NCBI GenBank assembly: GCA_001421185.1
Contig: LJKK01000055.1
Span: 58,747 to 122,746 of the forward strand
Direction of reading: 5' to 3'
DNA length: 64,000 nucleotides
From: Methanomassiliicoccales archaeon RumEn M1
Lineage (GTDB): Archaea > Thermoplasmatota > Thermoplasmata > Methanomassiliicoccales > Methanomassiliicoccaceae
The notes beneath the pieces are model-generated. The model was not told the DNA's origin. It worked only from the letters and a program-made list of their open reading frames with translations, and ran no database searches. This document shows positions 41,701 to 51,390 of this stretch, piece after piece; within the stretch, counting starts at the first letter, position 1; every line of letters begins with the position of its first letter. Made by a program: the position numbers and the translations under genes.

Positions 41701-42608
41701 GTCGTCAGGTTTTCGCAGTAGTAGAAAGCCTCGTCGCTAATGCTCGTCACACCATCGCCGATAGTGGCCGAGGTCAGGAAGGGGCAGTGGTGGAAGGCAT
41801 ACCTGCCGATGGTGATGACGCTGTCGGGAATGGTGACCGAGGTCAAGGATGAGCCAGAGAATGCAGAGGCGCCAATGGAAATGACGCTGTTGGGTATAGC
41901 GATCGAGGTAAGCGAGGAGCAGTGGGCGAATGAACCGTCGCTGATGATCGTCACACCATCGCCGATGTTGACCGAGGTCAGGGACGAACATCCGAGGAAC
42001 GCATAATTGCCGATGGTAGTGACGTCGTCGGGAATCGTGACCGAGGTCAACGACCTGCAATCGTAGAACGCACGTTCACCAATGTTCTTCACGCCATCGG
42101 GAACGGTCACCTCACCGTTCCTGCCTTCGGGGCAAAGCATCAGGACCGTTAGGTCCTTGCTGTATAGCACGCCGTCGATGCTGGCATACACTGTATTGTT
42201 GGCGTCGACCCCGATGTAGCCCAGGGAGGGACATGAGAGGAATGCCTCACTACCGACGCTCGTAACGCTCTTCCCCAGGGTGATCGAGGTGAGGGACTCA
42301 CAGTAATAGAACGCCCGTTCGTCGATGGTCGTCACACTGTCAGGAATGGTAATGTTGATTATGGAGGAGCAACTGGTGAACGCGTACATGCCAATGGATG
42401 TGACGGGTAGCCCATTTATCGTATCTGGTATGGCCACCGTTCCCGCCTGCCCATTGTACCCGATGATCTTGACGGCATCACCGCCATCGATCACTTCATA
42501 GTCAAAGTCGCCGAAGGTCTGTGCGTTGGCATTAATGTCCACGAATGGAAGGATCATTACCGCCATTATCACCGCAGCCATAACGAACACTGGTTTCTTG
42601 ACGCTCAA
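38721..42608 (-). CDS. Giant BspA-like leucine-rich-repeat surface protein, TTG start
   Basis: The signal peptide LSVKKPVFVMAAVIMAVMIL begins at TTG (42608) after GGGGGCGAC; the upstream ATG at 42683 lacks a ribosome site. Residues about 50-590 are BspA/Treponema-type LRR_5 units of about 23 residues (SVTTIGSSVFHSC, SLTSITIPKSV). An FN3 domain follows (about 620-710), then five Ig-like repeats (VDTAAPELSITSPG, SGIAGFRCRIDGG; about 710-1150), a Big_5-like domain, a carboxypeptidase-regulatory-like domain (GTVSGIVIDDDGKPVAGATV), and a C-terminal helix with RKR end (LVGVIAALMVAGIIGAGMFM). It is a cell-surface adhesin, chromosomal, abutting the relic. Confidence 0.9.
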   Translation of the reverse strand: MSVKKPVFVMAAVIMAVMILPFVDINANAQTFGDFDYEVIDGGDAVKIIGYNGQAGTVAIPDTINGLPVTSIGMYAFTSCSSIINITIPDSVTTIDERAFYYCESLTSITLGKSVTSVGSEAFLSCPSLGYIGVDANNTVYASIDGVLYSKDLTVLMLCPEGRNGEVTVPDGVKNIGERAFYDCRSLTSVTIPDDVTTIGNYAFLGCSSLTSVNIGDGVTIISDGSFAHCSSLTSIAIPNSVISIGASAFSGSSLTSVTIPDSVITIGRYAFHHCPFLTSATIGDGVTSISDEAFYYCENLTTVSLGKNVTSIGNDAFWSCPSLVSFDVDPENLNYASIDGLLYNKDVTVLLRCPEGKSGEVIVPDSVTRIGDRAFSDCSYLTSIALGNNVTSIGDSAFSWCESLTSMTIPDSVTTIGSSVFHSCHDMASIVIGDNVTSIGSWAFAYCTSLRSILIPDGVTAISNSVFYECSSLTSVTIGQNVTSIGERAFYYCTSLTSITIPKSVTNIAYNAFFCCYPLMSMIFEGNAPTVGTYWAIGCNELVVYYYEEASGFTTPTWKGFPCYPLTVPSAATDLTAIPSDGQISLYWSAPVADGSELVEYYVVYMNGEEIANVTGTSKIVTGLTNGEEYTFAVKAGNRLGIGPQSEGISSPFDIRIISPADGSYSNTHSNELSWLTDPAGMTVEYSIDGVNWIDADGAMSHTWSVLSDGAHTFHVRAIDHVGNVVERNVTFIVDTVSPTIIIDSPSDIVLNDGDIMISWNGSDDRSGIRGYQYRIDGGEWSDEAMVLSNLFTGLVDGPHTLTVRAVDRSGNIAEAPMTLTVDTAAPELSITSPGNGSYTNSDEVEVEWSAIDATSGIAGFRCRIDGGAWTDTVANSCVFSELTEGDHTVEVEAYDEAGNAILESVTFAIDLTEPMLIILSPSAHYLNFSKVAASWNAYDDASGIVGYQYRIDGGSWSSITTDMSHVFDGLSDGVHAVQIRVVDLAGNEAIASIAFTIDTAAPVVTIVSPDSGAVTNNKTISWSATDEGSNIFGFKYRLAGETWSLMTSSRDHVFSDLVDGEHTVEIMAIDRAGNEGTASVTFVVDTVAPTVVSKEPTGNDASVVAVITVEFSKAMNKTLTSIVIDGVNGTVTWNGDIATFKPSSRLVGNLEYTVTVNGKDLAGNDLNETTWSFRTAKVVGTVSGIVIDDDGKPVAGATVTLDSRITTTDVDGRYRFDDVSPGTYNITATKDGRVTATATVSMMDDDISSGVIVENIVLSVEKEGADGSILLVGVIAALMVAGIIGAGMFMRKR

Positions 42609-43046
42609 GATGTCGCCCCCACAATCTCGATAAAGATATGATCGCTTTCCGAAACATCGGAGAACGTGGTGAACAGAATCCAAGATTACTATTTTTCCAA
42701 GGGTTTATCAATTTACGATATGGGTCACAATGATCGTCCGACATTGGATCGATTCTCGACTACGGCCATCACGAGGTCGATGAAGTGGCAGGCGGTCGAG
42801 ATCTCACAATAAGGCCGGTCTCAGTCCGCATCATGTTCTGAGGCTCGGACGATCATTGGGGCCAATGCAATCGCACCATGATCCGTTCGCTGGCATCGAT
42901 CCAATTCAAAACGTGGTTCGGTTTCCAATAAAATGAGAAGAGGTTTCATTCCTTGCTGCCGCGGGAGTGAAGTCCTCCTCGGCCCTTGGCCTTTCGAGGC
43001 TGAGCCTCCACACCCTTCTGGCCTGCTTAGGAGAGCTTCTCTAAGG
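42609..43046. other. Intergenic, nothing convincing
   Basis: The region upstream of the BspA-like gene holds AT-rich stretches (for example near 42690-42720) that may carry its promoter. The open frames seen here are antisense or out of phase to the KGG-repeat gene and look like shadows. Confidence 0.4.
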
Positions 43047-43280
43047 TCACTCGCCTTCCTGCTGATGGCTGGGGTGGGTGCATTCGCGACCCCGGCAGGA
43101 ATGCGGTGCAAGTCCGCCCTTCCTTCCGGCCTCGACCCTCTTCTCATGGGTCGACATCTCGCTCGACCCCTCATGGCTGGGGTGAGTGCACTCCCTTCCG
43201 CGGCATTCGTGGGGGGCCAGACCACCCTTGCGGCCGGCCTCCGATCTCTTCTCGTGCAAGCTCTTCTCTACCATTTTCAT
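43047..43280 (-). CDS. Tandem KGG-motif mini-protein with CxxxxC repeats
   Basis: 77 residues from MKMVEKSL. A 28-residue unit occurs twice: HEKRSEAGRKGGLAPHECRG followed by RECTHPSH, and again with V and S in place of S and E. RKGG matches the KGG motif of stress-induced proteins (GsiB/YciG type). Each unit ends in a C-x4-C-x3-H-like set that could bind zinc. Function unknown; small basic DNA- or stress-related proteins are the nearest parallel. Confidence 0.55.
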   Translation of the reverse strand: MKMVEKSLHEKRSEAGRKGGLAPHECRGRECTHPSHEGSSEMSTHEKRVEAGRKGGLAPHSCRGRECTHPSHQQEGE

Positions 43281-43398
43281 CCCTCTGTCAGAACCTCCCG
43301 GTCCCGTGGCGGGCTGGCAAACCATCGTATAAGGCGTTTGACCGCACACTTTACGGGCCATCGGTCGTTGGCTGAGGAAAAAGAGAGAAGTGGTTTAC

Positions 43399-43414
43399 GC
43401 GGGCTCATACGAGC
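43399..43414. terminator. Hairpin at the end of the ICMT-like gene
   Basis: GGGCTC-ATAC-GAGCCC forms a 6-bp GC stem that overlaps the stop codon of the leftward methyltransferase gene. No long T-run follows, so it is only a possible terminator. Confidence 0.3.
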
Positions 43415-44076
43415 CCGGGGATGAACATCTTGGTCCTCTTCCGGTACGCTTCGTACTCCTGACCGAACTCCTTCACCATATCGGCCTCTTCCCTCTTGGC
43501 CAGGCGAGCGTACAGTACCACGAGGAGGATGTACAGTCCGATCAAGGGGATGGTGGCCCATTCCAGCATCATCCCGAAGGTGATGAGGAAGAATCCCGTG
43601 TACTGAGGGTGCCTGATGTAGGCGTAGATGCCCTCGGTGACAAGCCTCCCCCGGCCCTCTTCCTTGCTCCAGTAGTTCTCATGGATGGCCTTCCATCCGA
43701 CGATCACCAGGGCAGCGCCCACTAGGGAGACCACCACGCCGATCCAGGTGCCTGCATCGCCTATGTACTGCTGCAGGGTGTGGCCCCATAGGATGCCCTC
43801 GGGCAGTTGCGCCCCGAACACCGCGCCCACCGCGTACATGCTGAACGGCACGCCGAACATCTCCACGGCGAACGCCACCACGAACGCTGCGAAAGTGCCT
43901 GCCGGCTTCCATTGACTCTTCTTGTAGAACGGTATGAAGAGGAGGAAGACAGCATAGATGCCGATCCATACCGCCACCGCCCACCACATACCGAAGTGAG
44001 ACCATACATCTTCACCTTCCATCTGATCACTCGTTCCTGCTCCATCGTCGGAGCCGAACGGCCAATTCCCCGCCAT
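43405..44076 (-). CDS. ICMT/PEMT-like membrane methyltransferase
   Basis: This 223-residue protein has four or five membrane helices. The C-terminal signature YAYIRHPQYTGFFLITFG followed by REEADMVKEFGQEYEAYRKR is the SAM-binding core of the isoprenylcysteine carboxyl methyltransferase/phospholipid methyltransferase family. Archaeal members probably methylate lipids or small molecules; the substrate is unknown here. It is a stand-alone gene on the minus strand. Confidence 0.85.
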   Translation of the reverse strand: MAGNWPFGSDDGAGTSDQMEGEDVWSHFGMWWAVAVWIGIYAVFLLFIPFYKKSQWKPAGTFAAFVVAFAVEMFGVPFSMYAVGAVFGAQLPEGILWGHTLQQYIGDAGTWIGVVVSLVGAALVIVGWKAIHENYWSKEEGRGRLVTEGIYAYIRHPQYTGFFLITFGMMLEWATIPLIGLYILLVVLYARLAKREEADMVKEFGQEYEAYRKRTKMFIPGLV

Positions 44077-44437
44077 CCGTCATAAGTCCGCGTTAGCGGG
44101 CCAGTGGCAAGAAAAGAGCAAAATCATCCGTTGATGGCAGGTTCTTTTCCCCACCGTGAAAGAAAATGGAAGTCCCTATGATGCCAGGCTCTAATGGAAG
44201 AGGCACACGCCATGACCGATTCGTTCATCGCCGCTTTTTTATCCGGACGGTTGAACTAATCGACCTTTTTCCGCGGTCCCGGAGCATTTTGATGCTGCCT
44301 CGGTTAACGCACCGATATAGGGGTTCGGGGAGCTACCGCACCTCGGTGATGGAACGGACTTCATCAAGAGCTTTGATCTGGACGAGCTAAGGGAGAGATC
44401 CGAGAGGTCTCAGGAGAAAGAGGCGGGCGAGGTCGTA
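44077..44437. other. Intergenic, nothing convincing
   Basis: The 361 bases between divergent genes contain AT-rich patches. A frame ahead of 44438 (about from 44330, in phase) reads ELPHLGDGTDFIKSFDLDEL without an ATG, GTG or TTG, so the next gene may start further upstream than annotated or be damaged there. Confidence 0.35.
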
Positions 44438-44737
44438 ATGGACCAGGGGACCCTCAAGGTCATGGTGCTGGCTTGCACGAAAGGAGGTCATAGCTCTTAC
44501 TTCATCGAGCTCAGCCTCTTCCCCGGAGCGGACAGGGGACCACTGGACCCTGCCATGGTCGCAAGGGCATGCCGACTCATCTCCAAGCTGCGCCCGCTCG
44601 GTTATCGGTTCTACCATGACGGCAGCCTGATCATCGCCGAGCGCAGGACCTCGGCCGGCGGCTTGTCCGATGAGCTGTCATTGCTCCAGGAGGTCATTTC
44701 GAAGATCGAGGAACGAGGGGAACGGCCCTCTCCTTGA
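44438..44737 (+). CDS. Small protein, unknown
   Basis: A 99-residue protein from the first ATG (MDQGTLKVMVLACTKGGHSS) with alpha/beta character and a helical, charged end. The in-phase sequence upstream (to about 44330) looks protein-like but has no standard start, so the true N-terminus is uncertain. The 3' end overlaps the convergent Lrp gene by 44 bases. No family is recognised. Confidence 0.4.
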   Translation: MDQGTLKVMVLACTKGGHSSYFIELSLFPGADRGPLDPAMVARACRLISKLRPLGYRFYHDGSLIIAERRTSAGGLSDELSLLQEVISKIEERGERPSP

Positions 44738-45641
44738 GCAGTTTGTCCCGCCAGGTCGGGTAATATTTCTGGTGCAGGAGGACATCATGGTAGATGCTCT
44801 CCACTCCGTCGAACCGGATCACCCTCTTCAGCAGGCGGAACAGCTGGTCCATGTTCTCCACCTCCAGGGTGAAGAGCACGGTGTTGGGGGCGTTACAGAA
44901 CGTGATGTCCTCATCGACGAAGCACTCGGGGTCCTCCCTCATCATCTCGACGATCTTCCGGCGATTGGCGTCCGGCCGTATCTTGACGGTGAGCAACACC
45001 TCCGACGCATATAGATGAGGGAGCGCAGCCACGTGGAACTCTATCAGCCCCTTCGAGGTCATCCTCTCCAGCCGGATGCTCGCCGTCTTGGCCGACACCC
45101 CCACATCGGCGGCGACCTCGGCCAGGGGGCGGCGGGCGTCCTCATGCAGAGCCCAGATGATACGGTGGTCGAGATTGGTCAGCTCGGCCGCGTCGGCGCT
45201 CTCTCCCTTTGGATTCATGACGCACGTTATGTCCGAACTGGTGTTGAAGATCAAGGCCTCTGGCTCGGGGATCTGACCGGCCTCCTTGATGAATGTGACC
45301 ACTTCATCGAGGTGGTCCATCTTTCTTATGAACGCGCCCACGTAGAGGTGGTTCTGTCCTCCGCACAGAACGGTCGAAACGGCCTCATGCCCGCCAAGTA
45401 TGTCCATGATCTCGATGGCGAAGTTGGCGCGCGATCTTCCATGAATGAGAACGAAACATCCCCCCAGCGCCGCCAGGCTGATATGGGCCGTGTATCCCTG
45501 TATGATGCCTGCTCTCTCCAGGGAAACGAGCCGCTTCTGTACTGACGTGATGGAAATGCCCAGTCTTTCGGACAGCTCGCGAAAGGTGATCCTGGCATCG
45601 CGTTGCACGATCTGCAATATCCTACGGTCGGTCAGGTCCAT
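44694..45641 (-). CDS. Lrp/AsnC-type regulator with two HTH/RAM units
   Basis: The start MDLTDRRILQIV at 45641 is the standard Lrp beginning. There are two full units: HTH 1 (RITFRELSERLGISITSVQKR) with a RAM-like half to about 150, then LTNLDHRIIWALHEDARRPL with HTH 2 (LAEVAADVGVSAKTASIRLE) and a second effector half. This is the duplicated 315-residue archaeal form. It senses amino acids or related small molecules in relatives. The redox gene at 45836 is divergent and may be a target. Confidence 0.8.
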   Translation of the reverse strand: MDLTDRRILQIVQRDARITFRELSERLGISITSVQKRLVSLERAGIIQGYTAHISLAALGGCFVLIHGRSRANFAIEIMDILGGHEAVSTVLCGGQNHLYVGAFIRKMDHLDEVVTFIKEAGQIPEPEALIFNTSSDITCVMNPKGESADAAELTNLDHRIIWALHEDARRPLAEVAADVGVSAKTASIRLERMTSKGLIEFHVAALPHLYASEVLLTVKIRPDANRRKIVEMMREDPECFVDEDITFCNAPNTVLFTLEVENMDQLFRLLKRVIRFDGVESIYHDVLLHQKYYPTWRDKLLKERAVPLVPRSSK

Positions 45642-45835
45642 ACGCTCACTCCGCGACCCTGGCCGATGGGTCATGAGGGCAACGGCGAAAACATAATAAA
45701 AAATATGCAAGCCCTGGGCCGGTCTTGCGAGGGGTTCCAAGATAACGAGCGCTGACCTCCTTGGCGGGCGAGGGTGGGTCGACCGTACCAGGGCATCGAA
45801 CCATATTATAGGAAACGACCCAATATACTAGCAGG

Positions 45836-47242
45836 ATGCGAGGGAACCCAGTGGAGAGCTACGACCTGATAATCATCGGCTCCGGGGCGGGACTGAACCT
45901 GGTGAGCGCGGCCGTCGACTCGGGCATGAAGGTAGCGCTGGCCGAGAACGGCCCCATGGGAGGTACGTGCCTAAACCGAGGGTGCATACCGAGCAAGATG
46001 TGGATCTACCCGGCCGACGTCATCAGGCAGATCGAGGATGGGGACCGCATCGGCATCGAGGCCAAACTGGAGAAGGCCGACTTCGAGGTGGTCCGCCAGC
46101 GGACCTGGGATTCTGTCATCAAGGAGCGGGACGGCATCACCGAGGCGATCATGGAGGACCCCCGTGTCACGCCGATACGGGACACGGTCAGCTTCGTCGG
46201 CGACCGGACGCTGACCGCCTCGGGCCGCACCATCTATGCTCCCCGCATCGTACTGGCCGGAGGGGCCCGCACCGCCATTCCCCCGATCAAGGGGCTTGAC
46301 GAGGTGGACTATCAGACGTCGGAGACGATCTTCGACATCGAGGCCCTCCCCAAGAGCCTGATCATCCTGGGCGGAGGATACAAGGGATGCGAGTTCGGGC
46401 ACTTCTTCTCGGCCTTTGGAACGGACGTCACCATCATCCAGCGCAGTACACGGCTGTTACCCAACGAGGAGCTGGAGATCAGCTCGGTCGTCACCCGTAA
46501 GCTGGGGCAGCACGTTACCCTGCGAACGGCCCACGATGCGGTCGAGGTCAGGAAGGGCGATGGTGGCATCGAGGTGATCAGCCGGGACCGGACCAACGGG
46601 AAGGAAGTGATAGATGAGGCGGAGATGCTCCTCGTCACCACGGGAATGAAGAGCAACGCCGACTGGTTGGACCCCGCCGCCACCGGCGTGGAGCTTGACG
46701 AAATGGGATACGTCAAGGTGAACGAGCATCTGGAGACCACCGCGCCGGGCATATGGGCCTTGGGCGACATCACCGGTCGTCACATGTTCCGGCACACCGC
46801 CAACTACGAGAGCCAGATAGTATGGCACAACATGACCTCGGAGCACAAGGCCTTTGTGGACGAGCACGCCATACCCCACGCCGTGTACACCTACCCCACG
46901 GTCGGCAGCGTCGGGATGCTGGAGGAGGGGGCCAAGCGCGGGAACCTGAAATATCTGGTGGGCTACAACTTCTATTCCAACGTGGCCAAGGGGGCGGCCA
47001 TGGCCAACGACCATGGGGTGGTCAAGGTCCTGGTGGAGGCGGGAACGCGGCGCATACTGGGAGCCCACATCGCCGGGCCGGAGGCCGACCTGCTGGTGCA
47101 GCAGATCGTGTACCTGATGAACGCCGGGGATCAGAGCTTCCTGCCGATGGCCAGGAGCCAGGTTATACACCCGTCGCTCAGCGAGGTGCTGGCCGGGGCC
47201 TTCGCGCACCTGGCCGAGCCAGGGGCGCACCACCATCACTGA
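45836..47242 (+). CDS. FAD-dependent pyridine nucleotide-disulfide oxidoreductase (Lpd/mycothione-reductase-like)
   Basis: This 468-residue protein has FAD motif DLIIIGSGAGLN, redox-active disulfide GGTCLNRGCIPSK (about 40), NAD motif SLIILGGGYKGCEFG (about 180), FAD-phosphate WALGDITG (about 310), and the dimer-domain HP-E pair in VIHPSLSE (about 445). A natural tail of four histidines ends the protein. There are no pyruvate dehydrogenase genes nearby, so it may reduce a thiol or coenzyme other than lipoamide. GTG at 45851 is an alternative start. Confidence 0.88.
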   Translation: MRGNPVESYDLIIIGSGAGLNLVSAAVDSGMKVALAENGPMGGTCLNRGCIPSKMWIYPADVIRQIEDGDRIGIEAKLEKADFEVVRQRTWDSVIKERDGITEAIMEDPRVTPIRDTVSFVGDRTLTASGRTIYAPRIVLAGGARTAIPPIKGLDEVDYQTSETIFDIEALPKSLIILGGGYKGCEFGHFFSAFGTDVTIIQRSTRLLPNEELEISSVVTRKLGQHVTLRTAHDAVEVRKGDGGIEVISRDRTNGKEVIDEAEMLLVTTGMKSNADWLDPAATGVELDEMGYVKVNEHLETTAPGIWALGDITGRHMFRHTANYESQIVWHNMTSEHKAFVDEHAIPHAVYTYPTVGSVGMLEEGAKRGNLKYLVGYNFYSNVAKGAAMANDHGVVKVLVEAGTRRILGAHIAGPEADLLVQQIVYLMNAGDQSFLPMARSQVIHPSLSEVLAGAFAHLAEPGAHHHH

Positions 47243-48171
47243 TGCCAGATCGGGCCCATGCTCTTGGAATCGGTCCTCTCGTGCAGGGCCCACCGGCGGA
47301 ACAGCCGCTTGGAGGTCATGCCCACGAGGAACGGTATGGGGGGCGTGAGATAGACCAGGGAGCCGACCAAGGCGCCCATCCTCTGGGCGGCGTTCATGCC
47401 CCTCACCTTCAGCACGATGGGGTCGTCAGTGTCCTCCTTGTCCAGTCCGAGCAGGTTGCGCAGGATCAGGATGTCGGAGTGGTATACCACCTGCATGCTC
47501 CATGCGATGGCATCGGTCATCGGTATGGGGACCCCGCCCACCGAGGTGTTCTTCCTCAGTATGGATTGCCGAAGCTCCTCGGCCGTGCTCCCCAGGAAGT
47601 TGGTGTACGCGTACCCCACCGTCTTGATGTAGTGCGAGTCCGATCCGCCCAGGCGCGCCCAGCGGCCCGACAGCGCGTTCCTCTCGGCCTCGGCGTTGGA
47701 ATAATCATCGATGTGGCCGCCATTGAGGACCTCGATGCCGTCGATGTCTAGGTGCTCGATCTTGTGCTTGAGGCAGGGGCAGTGGAGGCTGAAGGGATGC
47801 GGGGCGACGACCAGGCCGTCCTGCTCCCTGATGAGGCGAATGGTCTCCTGGGCACTCAGCCCGGACGGTATCTCCTCCTCGATGAACAAGGCCAAGACCT
47901 CGCCGTCGGCGGTGGTGACCTCCTCTCCCTTGACGACCTCGATGCCGCCGATGCTCTTGGCGGCCCGGGAGGCCAACTCGGCGCCCCGGAAGGCGTTGTG
48001 ATCGGTGATGCAGACCACGTCCATCCCCGCTTGCTTGGCCCTTTCGACCACCTTCACCGGGTCGGACACCGATTCAGGGAACCGCAGGACTCCCATCCTG
48101 TGGAGGCCCGAGTATTTCGTATGGACGTGTATGTCCGCCTTTCCGAGCACGCCCATCGGAGAATTGTTCAT
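47236..48171 (-). CDS. PHP-domain metal-dependent phosphoesterase with C-terminal extension
   Basis: PHP motifs in order: ADIHVHTKYSG (I), CITDHNAF (II), VVAPHPFSLH (III) and LGGSDSHYI (IV), giving the histidine/aspartate metal cluster of PHP phosphatases and nucleases. The last 90 residues are unassigned. The 3' end overlaps the oxidoreductase by 7 bases on the opposite strand. A second PHP protein lies at 55479. The substrate is unknown. Confidence 0.85.
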   Translation of the reverse strand: MNNSPMGVLGKADIHVHTKYSGLHRMGVLRFPESVSDPVKVVERAKQAGMDVVCITDHNAFRGAELASRAAKSIGGIEVVKGEEVTTADGEVLALFIEEEIPSGLSAQETIRLIREQDGLVVAPHPFSLHCPCLKHKIEHLDIDGIEVLNGGHIDDYSNAEAERNALSGRWARLGGSDSHYIKTVGYAYTNFLGSTAEELRQSILRKNTSVGGVPIPMTDAIAWSMQVVYHSDILILRNLLGLDKEDTDDPIVLKVRGMNAAQRMGALVGSLVYLTPPIPFLVGMTSKRLFRRWALHERTDSKSMGPIWHQ

Positions 48172-48210
48172 ATTTAAAAAGACTATGGCTCGAGGATTGG
48201 TCGAGCGATC

Positions 48211-48726
48211 TCATCGCTTGATCAGGTCGGAGCGCGTAATGATGCCCACGGCGTCATCCTGCTCCATCACTATGACCGCGGGGAACTCCAACAGCAGGTC
48301 CTTGACGGTATCGGCCGACGTCGTCCCCGAGACCTTGGGAGGTGGCTCGGACATCGCCTTGTCGACGTTCGATGACCGATCTCCGGAGAACCGCAGCAGA
48401 TCCTCCTCGGTGATCATGCCGATGACCGAGCGGCCGCGGAAGACCACCAGCTGGGACACCCCTTTCTCGCTCATGATCCGTCCCGCCTTGGCGACCGAGT
48501 CGTCATGCTGCACGCCGTAGATGTAGGGAGTCATGTACTTGCGGCAGTGGTCGCTCTCCTCTTCCTTGAGGCAGCGGAAGATCCTGTCCACCGTCGAGAA
48601 CCTGGGGTCCACCTTCCCGCTCTCGATCTTGGCGATGTGGGCCTGGGAGACCCCGGCCTTCTTTGCCAGGGCGGTCTGGCTCAATCCCACCTTCATGCGC
48701 AGCCGCTTGATGTCCGATAGGTCCAT
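48211..48726 (-). CDS. HTH-CBS transcriptional regulator
   Basis: Residues 1-60 form a Cro/C1-type HTH (RLRMKVGLSQTALAKKAGVS). Residues 65-170 form a CBS pair (SVAKAGRIMSEKGVSQLVVF; VIGMITEEDLLRF; AVGIITRSDLI). CBS pairs bind adenosine-containing ligands such as AMP, ATP or SAM. It is transcribed away from metK with only 87 bases between starts, so SAM-responsive control of metK is attractive but unproven. Confidence 0.85.
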   Translation of the reverse strand: MDLSDIKRLRMKVGLSQTALAKKAGVSQAHIAKIESGKVDPRFSTVDRIFRCLKEEESDHCRKYMTPYIYGVQHDDSVAKAGRIMSEKGVSQLVVFRGRSVIGMITEEDLLRFSGDRSSNVDKAMSEPPPKVSGTTSADTVKDLLLEFPAVIVMEQDDAVGIITRSDLIKR

Positions 48727-48751
48727 CCATAACCACCGGTTATAATTCTAT

Positions 48752-48791
48752 GAGCAAAACAATGCTCCAAAATATATATACCCTTTGAGCA
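48752..48791. promoter_or_regulatory. Shared HTH-CBS/metK promoter with GAGCA repeats
   Basis: GAGCA (48752-48756) and TGCTC (48763-48767) form an inverted pair next to the metK TATA box AAAATATATATA (48769-48780). A third GAGCA lies at 48787-48791. Binding here would block or bend the metK promoter. Confidence 0.45.
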
Positions 48792-48813
48792 ATCGTCCCG
48801 CTAGGGACTCCAC

Positions 48814-50085
<1,272 letters not shown>

Positions 50086-50150
50086 ACGTGGAACGGGGGG
50101 CCACGCCCCCCTCATAATTCTTTTACCTGGCGACGCGCGCCGGGCCGGTC

Positions 50151-51325
50151 TCAGGACCCCTTGACCAGCTCGGCGATGCGGCGCCCCATGTCCAGGCACT
50201 TCTCCTTCTCGGCCTCATGGGGCACATAGTTCACCTGCAGGTCATCCAGTGGTAGCTCGAGGCCAGCGGCCTGCAGCTGCTCCCGCACCGCCTTGGTCCC
50301 GCCCCCGGCCCAGCCGTAGGAACCGAACACCGCCCCGATGCGGCCCTTGGGGCGGAGGCCCTTGAGGTAGAACACCAGGTCGGCCACGGTGGGGAACATG
50401 GTGTTGTTGATCGTGGGGGTTCCAACCACCACCGCCCTGGCGTCCAGCACCTCCTTGATGACCCAGCTGCGGTCCGTCTCGCCCAGCTTGAGCACTTCCA
50501 CCTCCACTCCCTGGGACGCAATGCCGGCGGCGATGTGCTCGGCCATGGTGGTGGTGGAGCCCCACATGCTGTCGTACACGACCACCGCCTTCTCCCTGGT
50601 GACCCCCGATCCCCAGTCGGAATAGGCCTTCAGGATCTTGGGGAGGTTCCTGCGCCATATCACGCCATGGGAGGTCGCCAGGATCTGGATGTCCAGCTGG
50701 CTCGCCTTCTCCAGCGTCTTCACCACTCGGGCCCCGAAGGCAGGATGATGTTGGCATAGTACTTGGCGGCCTCCTGGAACAGGATGCCCTCGTCCACCTG
50801 GTCGTCGAACCGAGCGTAGGTGGCGTAGTGCTGGCCGAAGGCGTCCATGCTGAACAGCAGCTTGTCCTCCTGCACGTAGGTGAACATGGAGTCGGGCCAA
50901 TGGAGCATCGGCGTGTCGATGAACTTAAGCGTCTTGCCTCCGCAGCGTATCTCGGTCCCGTCCTCGACCGCCTCGACCTTCAGGTCGGGGTAGTGCAATG
51001 CCAGTCCTTCCTTGCCCTTCTTGGAGGCCAGGACCTTGGCGCCGGTCAGCTTCTGCATCTCCAGCAGCGATGAGGAATGGTCCATCTCGGTGTGGTTGGA
51101 GACGATGAGATCGATGTCCTTGGGATCGATGACGCTCCCGATCCGCGCCAGGAGCTGGTCGAGGAAGGGGCGCTTGACCGTATCGATGAGGATGTTCTTC
51201 TCGCCGGTCATGAGGTATGCGTTATAGGTGGAGCCGCGCGGCGTGGTGTAGCCGTGGAAGTTCCTGATGTTCCAATCGATGGCCCCTACCCAGTATATGT
51301 TGTCCGTCACCCTTACTGCTTCCAT
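50151..51325 (-). CDS. fprA: Flavodiiron protein FprA (F420H2 oxidase type), one frameshift
   Basis: N-terminal metallo-beta-lactamase-like diiron domain: SNHTEMDHSSSLLEM with the H-x-E-x-D-H ligands, then DTPMLHWPDSMFTY and LFSMDAFGQH. C-terminal flavodoxin domain: VVVYDSMWGSTTTMAEH, TPTINNTMFPTV and GSYGWAGGGTK. The frame is lost near 50737: NIILPSGPEW stops, whereas the expected LPFGARVVKTLEK continues in the next frame after restoring one C in a CC/CCC run. In methanogens this enzyme removes O2 using F420H2. A single deletion in a homopolymer fits a sequence error; otherwise the gene is inactivated. Confidence 0.85.
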
Positions 51326-51390
51326 TGGTTCACCGGACCAATATCGGCCGGCAAATTATGTATTCCCTTCGGGCGACGGACCGGCCGAGC

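Noticed and set aside
44166..44390. Plus-strand frame of 74 codons before the small gene at 44438
   Set aside because: No ribosome site or motif; the in-phase frame of the downstream gene is a better explanation of the end of this region.
47225..47242. Four-histidine tail of the disulfide reductase as a vector tag
   Set aside because: It is embedded in native sequence that continues directly into the convergent PHP gene; no vector sequence is present.
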